The notes: generated from the sequence alone by a model not told the origin. A stretch of 41,593 nucleotides of DNA from an uncultured Flavobacteriaceae bacterium (GCA_938010765.1 CALLVX010000083.1:1-41593); one strand, 5' to 3'. Shown: positions 1 through 10,293, counted from the first letter of the stretch. Made by a program: numbers and translations.

Positions 1-189
1 TTAAAAATATACGATATTGATGAAGTTTCCCTTAATTCAAACAATACAAATAAAGATGAAGCGTTATCTGCTTTAGAGGTTCTTGGATTTGTTCGCAAAC
101 AAGCCGAAAGGGTTGTAGACAAAGTACTTGCCCAAGATGCCACGCTAAGCGTTGAAGATATCATAAAACAAACGCTTAAAAATTTGTAA
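1..189 (+). CDS. ruvA: Holliday junction branch migration protein RuvA, C-terminal end (5' truncated)
   Basis: An open frame runs from the first base of the window to a TAA at 187-189 and gives the last 62 residues of a protein. The segment EALSALEVLGFVRKQAERVV followed by a short amphipathic tail matches domain III of RuvA, the flexible C-terminal domain that contacts the RuvB motor. RuvA binds four-way DNA junctions and with RuvB drives branch migration in recombination repair. The holding part (domains I and II) lies outside the window. sprA begins only 5 bases after the stop, so the two are probably on one transcript. ruvA next to sprA is, from memory, a usual order in flavobacteria. Confidence 0.85.
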   Translation, partial: LKIYDIDEVSLNSNNTNKDEALSALEVLGFVRKQAERVVDKVLAQDATLSVEDIIKQTLKNL

Positions 190-194
190 ATAGT

Positions 195-3100
195 TTGAAA
201 ACAGGGGCAAAAACAATACTTAAATCTTCATTTAAGGGTATCTTTTCATTCGCACTATGTATAATAGCAGCGACTACTATCAATGCACAAGATACTATTC
301 CCACCAACGAACAGGAAATAGATACTGTTATTCAGGAAGTAGATTCGGTCAAAACCGGATTTGATCTGGGGAAGATACTGCTTGAAAACCCCGAGAGTAT
401 CGTCACAAAATATATTTATGATCCCAATCTTAATGCCTATATCTATTCCGAAAAAGTAGGGGATTTCAATATTGGCTACCCTATTATGCTTTCGCCGGAA
501 CAATTTCTTGAATTGGTGAGGCGAGAGGGAATGAAAGACTATTTTAAGGAAAAGGCAGATGCATTCTCCGGAAAGAAAGAGGGGAGTGAGGAAGCCCGTA
601 AAAACCTGTTACCCAATTTTTATGTGAACAACAACTTCTTCCAATCGGTTTTTGGAGGAAACACTATTGAGGTAATTCCGCAAGGATCAGTTGCAATGGA
701 TCTTGGTATTATCTGGCAGAAGAATGACAACCCGGCACTATCGCCCCGAAATCGAACGAACCTCTCTTTCGATTTCGATCAGCGAATAAGTCTTAGCATG
801 TTGGGTAAAATAGGGGAGCGCTTGCAAGTGACGGCCAACTATGATACCGAAGCTACCTTTGATTTTCAGAATATTGTAAAACTCGATTATACGCCTACCG
901 AAGACGATATTATTCGAAAAATAGAAGTAGGTAATGTGAATATGCCCTTGAACAGTTCATTGATTCAAGGGGCGCAAAGTCTATTCGGGGTTAAAACGCA
1001 ATTACAGTTCGGTAAAACAAGCGTAACCGCGGTTTTTTCAGAACAACGATCACAGAACAACACGGTAGTAGCGCAGGGTGGAGGAACATTGAACGATTTT
1101 TCAATATCGGCGCTTGATTATGACGAGGATAAACACTTTTTCCTTTCGCAATATTTTAGAGATAACTATGATGAGGCCCTAGAGAATTATCCGTACATCA
1201 AGAGCCAAATTCAAATAACACGATTGGAGGTATGGGTGACCAACCGCAGTCAGCAAACTTTGAATGTGCGTAATGTTGTAGCACTCCAAGATTTAGGAGA
1301 GGCCGTATCGGATCAAACTAGGGTAGGGCGACAAGGTGGTGCCGGACTTTCCTTTTTTAATACCGACCCGACTATTGGAAATATTCCGAGGAACAATGCC
1401 AATGCCTTAGATCCCAACCTTATTACAACAGGTTCAGGAGCCATGAATTCGAATATTCGGGATATCGCTACCGCCGATAATGGTTTTAATGCAGGCTTTT
1501 TTAATGCAGGGTATCCCATAAGTCAAGGAACGGATTATGCGATACTTGAGAACGCCCGAAAATTAGAACAGGGAAGAGACTTTGATTTTAATACACAATT
1601 AGGGTACATATCATTGAATCAACGTTTAAGTAACGATGAGGTGCTAGGGGTGGCTTTCCAATATACCTTTAATGGCAACGTATACCAAGTAGGGGAGTTT
1701 GCTAATGGGGGCCTCGATGCCACAACGGTTTCTTCTGGTGCTGCACCTATAATTAACAACAATACCTTGGTATTGAAATTGCTTAAAAGTAACATTACCA
1801 ATATCTCGGACCCTATTTGGGATCTGATGATGAAAAATATATATGCAACCGGTGCTTTTCAACTGAGTCAAGAAGACTTTAAGCTCAACATACTTTTCTC
1901 AGATCCTACGCCCAGAAACTACATTAGCCCTATTGAAGATGGTGCAGCGAATGGTTGGCCCGATGGTTTGGAGGAACGAATTTTATTGGATGTTTTTAAC
2001 CTTGACCGTCTCAATGCCTATAATGACATACAGCCCGGAGGGGATGGTTTCTTTGATTTTTATCCAGGAATAACGGTAGATACCCGCGGAGGCCGCATCA
2101 TTTTCACCAAGGTAGAACCTTTTGGTGAGTTTCTATTTCAGACCTTGGCGAATGGCAATGGGGATGATTATGAAAATTCGGCAGCTTATAACCAGAATCA
2201 AGATCGCTATGTTTTCCGTGATATGTACGCCCTAACGAAGGCAGCAGCCTTACAAAATCCGGAAAAGAATAAATTCCTTCTAAAGGGGCGCTACAAGTCC
2301 GAAGGCAGCAATGGTATTCCAATCGGGGCTTTCAATGTACCCCGAGGGTCTGTACGTGTTACCGCAGGTGGGCGACAATTGCAAGAAGGGATTGATTATA
2401 CCGTAAATTATCAAGCGGGTACCGTCCAGATATTGGACCCAAGTTTGGAAGCTTCGAACACCCCCATCAATATCTCAGTTGAGAACAATGCCGTTTTCGG
2501 GCAGCAAACAAGAAGGTTCACCGGAGTTAATGTGGAACACCAGTTCAATAAGAATTTTGTAATGGGCGCCACACTTTTGAATCTGAACGAAAGGCCCTTG
2601 ACACAAAAGTCGAACTTTGGTATCGAACCGGTGAACAATACTATTTTTGGTATCAACGGAAACTTTTCTACCGAAGTCCCTTTCTTAACCAGACTGGTAA
2701 ATAAATTACCGAATATAGATACCGATATTCCTTCGAACCTATCCCTTCGTGGTGAAGTAGCTTGGCTTCGGCCTAGCTCCCCGAAGAATGCCGATTTTGA
2801 AGGGGAAACCACGACCTATGTTGATGATTTTGAAGGCGCCCAGGCTTTGATAGACATTCGTTCTTCATTAGGATGGGTATTGGCCAGTGCACCCGATGCG
2901 GTACTTACCAACGGGGAAACAGGATTAGAGGTCGGTCAAGAACGGGCAAAATTGGCATGGTATACTATTGATCCAGTATTCTATACGAACCAGCGCCCTT
3001 CAGGTATCGGAGACAGCGATATATCTGACAATACCGCCAGAAGAGTATTCATCGATGAGGTATTCCCACAGGTAGAGGTATCGCAAGGGCAGTCTCGACA

Positions 3101-6100
3101 ACAAACTACTTTAGACCTCGCTTTCTATCCGAATCAAAAAGGACCGTATAATTCAGATAATAATTTTGGTGCGAATCCTGAGGAGAATTGGGGAGGTATT
3201 ATGCGTTCGTTGAGCAGTACGAATTTTGAACAGGCGAATGTAGAATTCATTCAATTTTGGGTGATGGACCCGTATGCCGATAATATTGGTACGAGCCCTG
3301 GGAAATTGGTAATAGACATCGGAAATATTTCTGAAGATATACTTCCCGATGGAAGAAAACAATATGAAAACGGACTGCCGGTAACACCTGCCGATGCGGC
3401 TGCAAGGGAAACTGATTGGGGGCTTGTACCGCAAACCCAGGCCCTCGTATATGCCTTTGACGTGGATGATGCCAGCCGTCAGGCACAAGATGTGGGCTTA
3501 GATGGTTTGCCAGATTCCGAAGAGGCAGCGATTTATGGGAACAGTAATCCAGATGACCCTGCAAATGACAACTACGAATATTTTCTGCAACGCGAGGGGA
3601 GTATACGTGAGCGCTATTTGAACTTTAATAATACCGAAGGCAACTCTCCCATAGAAGTTACGAATGATAATAGGGGGAACACCACCTTGCCCGATGTCGA
3701 GGATATTGATCGAGATTTAACAATGAATACCGTTGATAGCTACTACAGCTATGAAATAGAGATCAAGCCCGGCACCGATATTGGAGACCAATATGTTACC
3801 GACGTTCGAGATACCGTGTATGCCGCTCCAAGGATTCCCGATGGCAGTGAAAGAAGAAGTAGATGGATCCAATATAAAATTCCGTTAAGCGATATCAACC
3901 GCACCGCTACAGGAGGTATCAGTGATTTTCGTTCGATCAGTACCATGCGAATGTATTTAACCGGTTTTTCTGATGATGTGGTCTTGCGATTTGCAACCTT
4001 AGATTTGGTAAGGGGCGATTGGCGAACCTATACAAGATCCTTACGAACTGCCAGTTTAGGAGGTGAAATTACGGGAACGGAAGGGAGTAGTAGTTTAGAT
4101 GTAAATGCAGTAAATGTTCAAGAAAACGAACAAAGAAGTCCTGTTCCTTATGTATTGCCCCCGAACGTGCGAAGAGAACAATTGAACAATAACAATACGA
4201 TTGTACAGCAAAATGAACAGTCATTATCGTTGAAGGTAGAGAATTTGAACGCGGGCGACTCCCGAGGTGTATTCAAGAATTTGAATATTGATCTTCGGCA
4301 ATATAAAAACCTGAAGATGTTTATCCATGCCGAGGAAGTAGGGCCACCATTGAACCCTTCAGAAGCGCCTTTGGCGGGCTACTTGCGTATAGGAACCGAT
4401 TTCTCGGAAAACTTCTATCAGATAGAATTGCCTTTGTCGTTTACAGCGCCTACAGGACGCGTTGCAAATATTGAAGAATTGGTATGGCCAGAGGAAAACA
4501 GAATGGATATTCCGTTGGATGATTTGAAAAAAATCAAATCGTTGCGTATCAACATCCGATCAGACGGAATTCCCTTAAGCGAGTTGCGTTACTATGAAAT
4601 AGACAATGGCGAAGTGGTTCCCGTCGGGGAATTTGACCCTCATACTCCCGGAAGATTGCGAATCGGAATCAAGGGAAACCCTTCTTTGGGGAATATTCGT
4701 ACCATGATGGTGGGTGTTAAGAACGTAAGTGCCCAAGTACAGGCCGGGGAAGTCTGGTTTAATGAGTTGCGTTTGGCAGGTCTCGATAACCGGGGCGGCT
4801 GGGCATCTGTTGTCGCGATGGATGCGAATATTGCCGATTTTGCTAATTTTACGGCTACCGGAAGTACGAGCACTTCTGGTTTTGGTGCAATTGATCAAAT
4901 GCCGAACGAACGGGCTAGGGAAGATGCTACCTCCTATGATTTGGTGACCAATCTGAATCTAGGTCAGTTATTACCCCCAAAATGGGGTGTGCAGTTGCCG
5001 TTCAATTACGGTATTTCAGAACAAGTCATTACTCCGGAATTCGATCCCGAGTTCGATGACCTTCGACTAGACGATTTAATCGATACGGCCGTAAGCGAAG
5101 AAGATGCAGATAATATTAGGAAACGGGCCGAAGACTATACCAAACGTACCAGTTTTAATTTGATCGGGGTTCGGAAAAACCGCAGTGAAGAGGCCGAAGC
5201 AAATTTTTATGACGTTGAAAACTTCACCTTTAACTACTCTTATAACGAAACGGAACACCGCGATTTTGAAATCGAAAAGCTAAACGATCAAAATGTTACG
5301 GCAGGCTTTGTTTACAATCATAGTTTTAAGCCTCTTGAGGTGGCGCCTTTTGCAAAAAACGATTCGATCTTTACAGGAAAGTATTGGCAGTGGCTAAAGG
5401 AATTGAACTTGAGTTTATTGCCCACAACGATTTCTGTCAACTCAGATATCAATAGGCAGTTCAACAGACAAACCTTTCGAAATGTAATTCCCGCAGGTGA
5501 AGACCCGGCAAACTTTTTATCCTTGCCAGAGCTACAGCAGCGCAATTACCTTTTCAATTGGCAATACAATGTGAATTATAGTCTTACGAAATCGCTGCGT
5601 GTGAATTTAACAGGTTCGAACAATAGGATCGTTCGTAATTATCTAGATGACCCGAATAACCCGGAATCTGAAATTGACAAGGCGTTGAGTCTTTGGGATG
5701 GTTTCTGGGACCTTGGAGAGCCTAATCGGCATTCGCAGCAGATGCAGTTGAATTATGAGATTCCGTTTGCCAAAATCCCGGCACTCGACTTTATCAATGC
5801 ACAATATTCCTATACCAGTAATTTTGATTGGCAGCGTGGCGGAGATGCTTTGAACCTTGCGGTTGCAGAGCAGCAGAATCCTGATTTGGCCCGAAATGAA
5901 TTGGATATTGTATCTATCAACAACGTGCAGAATTCGAATACGCACAACCTTACCGCGTCGATGACCTTGCAAAAGTTTTATGACCTCATTGGTCTTAAAA
6001 AGAATGATGGCCGCTCGGTAGCCAATAGGGCTCCTGTTCGCAGGGATAAAGCCGGCAACCCTGCCGAAGGTAGCGACAAAACACCAAAGAAAACAAGCGG

Positions 6101-7463
6101 ATTATGGAATACCGCGATCGATTTGGTCACCATGGTAAAAAGACTGAATGTAAACTACAATGAAACCAATGGTACCGTATTGCCGGGATATACGCAGAGC
6201 GTAGGTTTTATCGGTTCGGCCAGGCCTACCGTAGGTTTTGTCTTTGGAAGTCAGTCCGATGTACGCTTTGAAGCCGCACGAAAGGGTTGGTTGACCGGTT
6301 TCGATGGGTTTAACGAACAGTTCATTAGAAGAACCAATAAACAATTGAATATTACCGCAACCGCACAACCTATTAAAGATCTTACGATCGATTTGGTCGC
6401 GGACCGGCAATTCTCGGACAGTTATCAGGAGAACTATCAGCTCGATTTTACCGATACCAAGGTATATCAAAGTTTAACGCCGAATAATTTTGGAAGTTTT
6501 AGCATTTCGACCATGATGATCGGTACGGCTTTTGGGAAGAGCGATGAGTTTGATTCAAGTACCTTCGAAGAGTTTAAGCAAAACAGACTTACGATAGCAA
6601 ATCGGTTGGTGAGCGATCGTGGGCAAACCCCCGGAACATTAGATGCCGATGGCTTCCCGCAGCAATATGGGAAAACAAGTCAAGATGTACTTTTACCCGC
6701 TTTTTTCGCCGCATATACCGGGCAGAAGGTAGATCGTGTGAATTTGGATGTTTTTAGACAGATTCCGATTCCGAATTGGAACATCAAATACACCGGTTTG
6801 ATGAAAAACAAATGGTTTAAAAAGAAATTCAAGCGTTTCTCGGTACAGCATGGGTATCGGGCAGCGTATAGCATTAACTCCTTTCAAACGAATCTGGAAC
6901 GCAGCCAATTGATCAAAGACGGCTTGTCTCCCATCGATCCTGAAAATCTAGATTTGCTTCCTGAGCTGATCTTGAATAACGTGGTATTGACAGATGCATT
7001 CAATCCCTTGGTCCGTCTCGATTTTGAAATGCAAAATTCAGTGAGTGTTTTGGCCGAAGTTCGTACAGACCGTGCCTTGTCATTAAGTTTGGATAACAGT
7101 CTTATGACCGAAATTAATGGGAAGGAATATACGTTGGGCTTGGGATATCGAATTAAAGACGTACAGTTCGTAACTAATATTGGCGGCGAAAAAACGCGCC
7201 TAAAGGGAGATTTGAACCTGAAGGCCGATATGAGTATTCGGGATAATATTACGATTATCAGAAACCTCGATATTGACAACAATCAAATTACTTCTGGCCA
7301 AAACCTATTATCTATCAAATTCACGGCCGACTATGCGTTGAGTAAAAACTTGAACGCCTTGTTTTTCTATGATCATTCGTTCTCCAAGTTTGCGGTATCG
7401 ACCGCTTTTCCACAAACCACGATTAATACCGGCTTTACTTTACGGTACAATTTTGGAAACTAA
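195..7463 (+). CDS. sprA: Type IX secretion outer-membrane translocon SprA (gliding motility protein)
   Basis: This 2422-residue protein has the size and character of SprA (Sov in Porphyromonas), the giant outer-membrane beta-barrel that forms the protein-conducting channel of the type IX secretion system and is needed for gliding. A signal peptide spans about residues 1-31 (hydrophobic core then INAQ). The rest alternates short Asn/Asp-rich turns with amphipathic strands, and the chain ends in an aromatic-rich strand finishing RYNFGN. The start used is a TTG at 195, five bases after ruvA. The next ATG lies inside the signal peptide, so TTG is the only start that leaves a complete one. No frameshift is seen over 7.3 kb. 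Expected partners (PorV, plug protein, GldKLMN) are not in the window. Family call is very secure; the start is inferred. Confidence 0.97.
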   Translation: MKTGAKTILKSSFKGIFSFALCIIAATTINAQDTIPTNEQEIDTVIQEVDSVKTGFDLGKILLENPESIVTKYIYDPNLNAYIYSEKVGDFNIGYPIMLSPEQFLELVRREGMKDYFKEKADAFSGKKEGSEEARKNLLPNFYVNNNFFQSVFGGNTIEVIPQGSVAMDLGIIWQKNDNPALSPRNRTNLSFDFDQRISLSMLGKIGERLQVTANYDTEATFDFQNIVKLDYTPTEDDIIRKIEVGNVNMPLNSSLIQGAQSLFGVKTQLQFGKTSVTAVFSEQRSQNNTVVAQGGGTLNDFSISALDYDEDKHFFLSQYFRDNYDEALENYPYIKSQIQITRLEVWVTNRSQQTLNVRNVVALQDLGEAVSDQTRVGRQGGAGLSFFNTDPTIGNIPRNNANALDPNLITTGSGAMNSNIRDIATADNGFNAGFFNAGYPISQGTDYAILENARKLEQGRDFDFNTQLGYISLNQRLSNDEVLGVAFQYTFNGNVYQVGEFANGGLDATTVSSGAAPIINNNTLVLKLLKSNITNISDPIWDLMMKNIYATGAFQLSQEDFKLNILFSDPTPRNYISPIEDGAANGWPDGLEERILLDVFNLDRLNAYNDIQPGGDGFFDFYPGITVDTRGGRIIFTKVEPFGEFLFQTLANGNGDDYENSAAYNQNQDRYVFRDMYALTKAAALQNPEKNKFLLKGRYKSEGSNGIPIGAFNVPRGSVRVTAGGRQLQEGIDYTVNYQAGTVQILDPSLEASNTPINISVENNAVFGQQTRRFTGVNVEHQFNKNFVMGATLLNLNERPLTQKSNFGIEPVNNTIFGINGNFSTEVPFLTRLVNKLPNIDTDIPSNLSLRGEVAWLRPSSPKNADFEGETTTYVDDFEGAQALIDIRSSLGWVLASAPDAVLTNGETGLEVGQERAKLAWYTIDPVFYTNQRPSGIGDSDISDNTARRVFIDEVFPQVEVSQGQSRQQTTLDLAFYPNQKGPYNSDNNFGANPEENWGGIMRSLSSTNFEQANVEFIQFWVMDPYADNIGTSPGKLVIDIGNISEDILPDGRKQYENGLPVTPADAAARETDWGLVPQTQALVYAFDVDDASRQAQDVGLDGLPDSEEAAIYGNSNPDDPANDNYEYFLQREGSIRERYLNFNNTEGNSPIEVTNDNRGNTTLPDVEDIDRDLTMNTVDSYYSYEIEIKPGTDIGDQYVTDVRDTVYAAPRIPDGSERRSRWIQYKIPLSDINRTATGGISDFRSISTMRMYLTGFSDDVVLRFATLDLVRGDWRTYTRSLRTASLGGEITGTEGSSSLDVNAVNVQENEQRSPVPYVLPPNVRREQLNNNNTIVQQNEQSLSLKVENLNAGDSRGVFKNLNIDLRQYKNLKMFIHAEEVGPPLNPSEAPLAGYLRIGTDFSENFYQIELPLSFTAPTGRVANIEELVWPEENRMDIPLDDLKKIKSLRINIRSDGIPLSELRYYEIDNGEVVPVGEFDPHTPGRLRIGIKGNPSLGNIRTMMVGVKNVSAQVQAGEVWFNELRLAGLDNRGGWASVVAMDANIADFANFTATGSTSTSGFGAIDQMPNERAREDATSYDLVTNLNLGQLLPPKWGVQLPFNYGISEQVITPEFDPEFDDLRLDDLIDTAVSEEDADNIRKRAEDYTKRTSFNLIGVRKNRSEEAEANFYDVENFTFNYSYNETEHRDFEIEKLNDQNVTAGFVYNHSFKPLEVAPFAKNDSIFTGKYWQWLKELNLSLLPTTISVNSDINRQFNRQTFRNVIPAGEDPANFLSLPELQQRNYLFNWQYNVNYSLTKSLRVNLTGSNNRIVRNYLDDPNNPESEIDKALSLWDGFWDLGEPNRHSQQMQLNYEIPFAKIPALDFINAQYSYTSNFDWQRGGDALNLAVAEQQNPDLARNELDIVSINNVQNSNTHNLTASMTLQKFYDLIGLKKNDGRSVANRAPVRRDKAGNPAEGSDKTPKKTSGLWNTAIDLVTMVKRLNVNYNETNGTVLPGYTQSVGFIGSARPTVGFVFGSQSDVRFEAARKGWLTGFDGFNEQFIRRTNKQLNITATAQPIKDLTIDLVADRQFSDSYQENYQLDFTDTKVYQSLTPNNFGSFSISTMMIGTAFGKSDEFDSSTFEEFKQNRLTIANRLVSDRGQTPGTLDADGFPQQYGKTSQDVLLPAFFAAYTGQKVDRVNLDVFRQIPIPNWNIKYTGLMKNKWFKKKFKRFSVQHGYRAAYSINSFQTNLERSQLIKDGLSPIDPENLDLLPELILNNVVLTDAFNPLVRLDFEMQNSVSVLAEVRTDRALSLSLDNSLMTEINGKEYTLGLGYRIKDVQFVTNIGGEKTRLKGDLNLKADMSIRDNITIIRNLDIDNNQITSGQNLLSIKFTADYALSKNLNALFFYDHSFSKFAVSTAFPQTTINTGFTLRYNFGN

Positions 7464-7691
7464 GGAGATGATTTCAAACTCAAATACAATAGGATCGTAT
7501 TTGTAGAATTTGCGGGTTCAAAGTGCTAAACATTGTTCGCAAAGGGTCTGGATTGCCTTGAGTTAGTGTGCTCTTAGATTGTTATTTTGTTTTTTTGACG
7601 AGTATAAGGATACAAGGGAATAGATAGAATTTTCGTTTTTTGTTAGTAATGCACACTTGTATTTGACGTTTGAATTTGTATGTGCACTTTT

Positions 7692-7723
7692 TTTGAATAG
7701 CTTCTTCGAATCAGTTACATTTG
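7692..7723 (+). promoter_or_regulatory. Probable Bacteroidota-type promoter for gcvH
   Basis: TTTG at 7692-7695 and TACATTTG at 7716-7723 are separated by 20 bases, fitting the Bacteroidota primary-sigma consensus TTTG-N17-23-TAnnTTTG. The predicted transcript would start near 7730, giving a leader of about 15-20 bases to the gcvH ATG. It lies at the end of the 283-base gap after sprA, which otherwise holds only a weak inverted repeat (CAAATAC at 7481-7487 with GTATTTG at 7497-7503) that could help end the sprA transcript but has no T-run. Confidence 0.6.
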
Positions 7724-7746
7724 CTCGATTAATTAAATGTTACGAA

Positions 7747-8127
7747 ATGGATATACCAGCAGAATTAAAGTATACAAAAGACCACGAATGGATTCGCATA
7801 GAAGGTGATATTGCCACCGTTGGCATAACTGATTTCGCACAAGGAGAATTGGGCGATATCGTGTATGTAGAGGTCGAGACGTTAGATGAGACCTTGGACA
7901 GGGAAGAAGTTTTCGGCACGGTAGAGGCGGTAAAGACCGTTTCGGATTTATTTTTACCTTTAAGCGGAGAAATTGTTGAATTCAATACTGCATTGGAAGA
8001 CGAACCTGAAAAAGTAAATACCGACCCCTATGGCGAAGGTTGGATGGTTAAAATTAAGATGAACGATACCTCGCAAGTAGAAGATCTTTTAAGTGCCGAT
8101 GGGTACAAAGAATTAATTGGTGGGTAA
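7747..8127 (+). CDS. gcvH: Glycine cleavage system H protein
   Basis: This 126-residue protein is GcvH, the lipoyl carrier that shuttles the aminomethyl group between the P, T and L proteins of the glycine cleavage system. The lipoyl-domain motif [11 protein letters not shown] places the modified lysine at residue 63, and the length matches the family. The frame is open upstream to 7657, but the ATG at 7747 begins the canonical [16 protein letters not shown]-terminus and lies a short leader below a good promoter, so the earlier start is rejected. The other gcv genes are absent here, as is common in this phylum. The VanZ-like gene overlaps its 3' end by about 11 bases. Confidence 0.95.
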   Translation: MDIPAELKYTKDHEWIRIEGDIATVGITDFAQGELGDIVYVEVETLDETLDREEVFGTVEAVKTVSDLFLPLSGEIVEFNTALEDEPEKVNTDPYGEGWMVKIKMNDTSQVEDLLSADGYKELIGG

Positions 8128-8521
8128 TACTTTTAGATTTACCGTATTGTTTTTAGGGTGGATGGCGCTCATTACGTATTTGAGTTTAGATTCATTTTCG
8201 TCGACCGATTTATCAGGCATTTCAATTCCACACCTCGATAAAGCGGTACATTTTACGTTTTATTTTGGTGTTGTCTTTCTGGGCTGCCTTTTCGTTAGGG
8301 AGCGTACGAAAGGAATTTTCAGCTTGGAAAGAAGTACCGTGCTTATGTTTATAGTAGCCTTATTTTATGGTATAATTATTGAGGTTTTACAGGAAAAGAT
8401 AACGGTAGACAGAGATGGGAATTGGTACGATGCTATGGCCAATATTACAGGTGCGATTATAGGTTCTATAGTCATTAGGCGTCTGTTTTCACAAAGTGGG
8501 CGATTAAAATGGGAGTATTAG
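8117..8521 (+). CDS. VanZ-like family small integral membrane protein
   Basis: This protein of about 134 residues has four predicted membrane segments (around 8-24, 43-60, 73-91 and 105-121) and the conserved features of the VanZ-like family: a first-helix region ending in SLDS, a His-containing second segment ([10 protein letters not shown]), and an acidic/Gln loop IIEVLQE followed by R-x-G-x-x-D near residue 100. VanZ confers low-level teicoplanin resistance in some Gram-positives. The role of these short homologues in Bacteroidota is unknown. The start is TTG 8117 or GTG 8120; no ATG is available, and either overlaps the gcvH stop, implying translational coupling. Confidence 0.85.
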   Translation: MVGNTFRFTVLFLGWMALITYLSLDSFSSTDLSGISIPHLDKAVHFTFYFGVVFLGCLFVRERTKGIFSLERSTVLMFIVALFYGIIIEVLQEKITVDRDGNWYDAMANITGAIIGSIVIRRLFSQSGRLKWEY

Positions 8522-8574
8522 TTGTTTTTTTAAGGAATATTTAATTAAATTAGCAATCATTAAAAATCAGAGAT

Positions 8575-9273
8575 ATGCAAGTTAAAAAGAATCCGAAAGC
8601 GGATGTGGGGAAAAACAGTAGCCTGTACTTTGTGATAGGACTGGCAGCTGTAATGCTACTTACCTATACGGCATTGGAATGGAAAAGCTATGACGATGAT
8701 GGCAACTATGACATCTCAATGAATGTTGATGATGAGTTGGATGAAGAGGTGCCCATGACCGAACAAATCAAGACACCACCACCACCACCAGCTGCTCCCG
8801 AAATCATCGAAGTAGTGGAAGATGAGGAAGAGGTAGAGGAAACGGTGATCGAATCAACTGAAACCAGTCAGGAAGAAGAAATCATCGAGGTAGATGATGT
8901 CGAAGTAGACGAAATGGACGAGGACGTAGATGTTCCTTTTGCCGTTATTGAAGACGTACCGGTGTTCCCAGGTTGTGAAAAGGAAAGCAATAAAAGAACC
9001 TGCTTCCAGAAAATGATGCAAAAGCATATCAGTAAAAACTTTCGTTACCCAGAAATTGCCCAAGAAATGGGTGTGCAAGGTAGGGTAAGTGTAATGTTTG
9101 TAATTCAAAAAGATGGCAGCATCGGTAACATTCGAATGAGAGGTCCTGATAAGAACCTAGAAAAAGAAGCTGCAAGAATTATAGGGAAACTTCCTAAAAT
9201 GACCCCAGGTAAACAACGTGGTCGTGCAGTTAGGGTACCTTTTAGTATTCCTATCACCTTTAAACTTCAGTAG
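8575..9273 (+). CDS. TonB family energy transducer (first of two)
   Basis: This 232-residue TonB-like protein has one N-terminal membrane helix (about 18-32), a periplasmic linker with TPPPPPAAP near residues 67-75 followed by a very acidic stretch, and a C-terminal TonB domain (about 140-232) with FRYPEIAQEMGVQGRVSV and the closing IPITFKLQ strand. It would carry proton-motive energy from ExbB/ExbD to TonB-dependent outer-membrane receptors. A Cys pair (PGCEKE and RTCF) precedes the domain and is shared with the next TonB. It stands 53 bases after the VanZ-like gene, where TTG (8522-8524), 21 bases and TAAATTAG (8546-8553) make a weak promoter. No receptor or ExbBD gene is nearby. Confidence 0.92.
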   Translation: MQVKKNPKADVGKNSSLYFVIGLAAVMLLTYTALEWKSYDDDGNYDISMNVDDELDEEVPMTEQIKTPPPPPAAPEIIEVVEDEEEVEETVIESTETSQEEEIIEVDDVEVDEMDEDVDVPFAVIEDVPVFPGCEKESNKRTCFQKMMQKHISKNFRYPEIAQEMGVQGRVSVMFVIQKDGSIGNIRMRGPDKNLEKEAARIIGKLPKMTPGKQRGRAVRVPFSIPITFKLQ

Positions 9274-9392
9274 AAAATTACTTTGAGGCAAGCTTACCTA
9301 CAAGTATTGAAAGGAAATATAACCTTCGTTTCAACACAGGTGTTGGAACAAATTGCCTAACAACATTTAAGAATAAATAGTGATTATCGACT

Positions 9393-9422
9393 AAAAACCC
9401 GGACCTAGGTCCGGGTTTTTTT
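9393..9422 (+). terminator. Rho-independent terminator after first tonB
   Basis: A perfect 28-base palindrome, AAAAACCCGGACCT followed at once by its exact reverse complement, ends in a T-run. The GC-rich core (CCCGGACC/GGTCCGGG) plus flanking A and T tracts makes a strong hairpin able to act in both directions. It closes the transcript of the first tonB gene and isolates the second. Confidence 0.9.
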
Positions 9423-9472
9423 GGTACGCTTCTTGTGTTTTAACATATTGATAACAATTTAAAAAAATCAGT

Positions 9473-10285
9473 ATGAACAAAAAAACACGATCCGTTGTTG
9501 GCTCCCACGGCAATGGGGACAACAACCAAGCGAACGTGCCTGCCTATCATTGGAAAGACAAGCACAGCGTAAATTTACGAAAAAGGGGTATTGTACGTTT
9601 TCAAATAGGCCTTTTACTCTCAATGTTATTGGTATATGGGGCTTTAGAGCTTTCATTTAGGAACATAGAACCTCCCGAAATGATAGATACAGAACCTTTG
9701 ATAGAGCGAATGCTTATTAATCCTGCAGCCTTGATAATTGAGGTTCCAAAGGCGAAGCAGCCCATAAAGCGGCAGCCGATAACTGCCAGTCCAGCATTCG
9801 AAATAGTCAAGGACGATACCGCGGTCGAAAGTCTTAAAGAATTTGAAAACAAACCAGTGGCAACTCCAGATGACCAGCACTTGGCTATGGCAACTTTAAA
9901 TTTTGAAGAGAATAAAGAAGAAGAGGTCATAGATGTCATTCTAGGGGTTGTCGAAGAAGTGCCCATTTTTCCCGGTTGTGAAAAGGAGGCCAAAGAAGAT
10001 CGTTTGGCCTGTTTTAATAAAAGGATGCGAAGGCATATAGTAAGGAATTTTCGCTACCCGAAAGCTGCTCAAGAAATGGGTGCGGAAGGCAAGGTGAACG
10101 TGTTTTTTAAAATTGATGTAGATGGGCGCATTGCTAACTTTCAAATGCGAGGAACCTCCCCTGCTTTTGAAAAAGAAGCCCAAAGAATAATTCGGAAGTT
10201 GCCAAGGATGAAACCGGGAAGGCATAACGGAAAACCGGCGCGGGTCGGCTTTTCGATTCCTATTAATTTTCAGTTAGATCAATAG
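9473..10285 (+). CDS. TonB family energy transducer (second paralogue)
   Basis: This 270-residue paralogue of the preceding gene carries an extra hydrophilic N-terminus of about 40 residues before its single membrane helix (about 44-63). The linker lacks the proline run of the first copy and instead has short Lys/Pro stretches (KQPIKRQPI). The C-terminal TonB domain (about 175-270) has NFRYPKAAQEMGAEGKVNV and ends IPINFQLDQ. The signature region VPIFPGCEKE...ACF is shared with the first copy, so the two probably derive from an old tandem duplication. The ATG at 9473 is the only reasonable start. Separated by a terminator, the two are probably regulated independently; which receptors each serves cannot be told. 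Confidence 0.9.
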   Translation: MNKKTRSVVGSHGNGDNNQANVPAYHWKDKHSVNLRKRGIVRFQIGLLLSMLLVYGALELSFRNIEPPEMIDTEPLIERMLINPAALIIEVPKAKQPIKRQPITASPAFEIVKDDTAVESLKEFENKPVATPDDQHLAMATLNFEENKEEEVIDVILGVVEEVPIFPGCEKEAKEDRLACFNKRMRRHIVRNFRYPKAAQEMGAEGKVNVFFKIDVDGRIANFQMRGTSPAFEKEAQRIIRKLPRMKPGRHNGKPARVGFSIPINFQLDQ

Positions 10286-10293
10286 ATGTGAAG

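Noticed and set aside
2411..2812. Minus-strand frame of 133 codons inside sprA
   Set aside because: It is antisense to a strongly supported coding region and has no protein-like features.
7657..7746. Upstream extension of the gcvH frame
   Set aside because: It overlaps the promoter and adds a hydrophobic segment foreign to GcvH.
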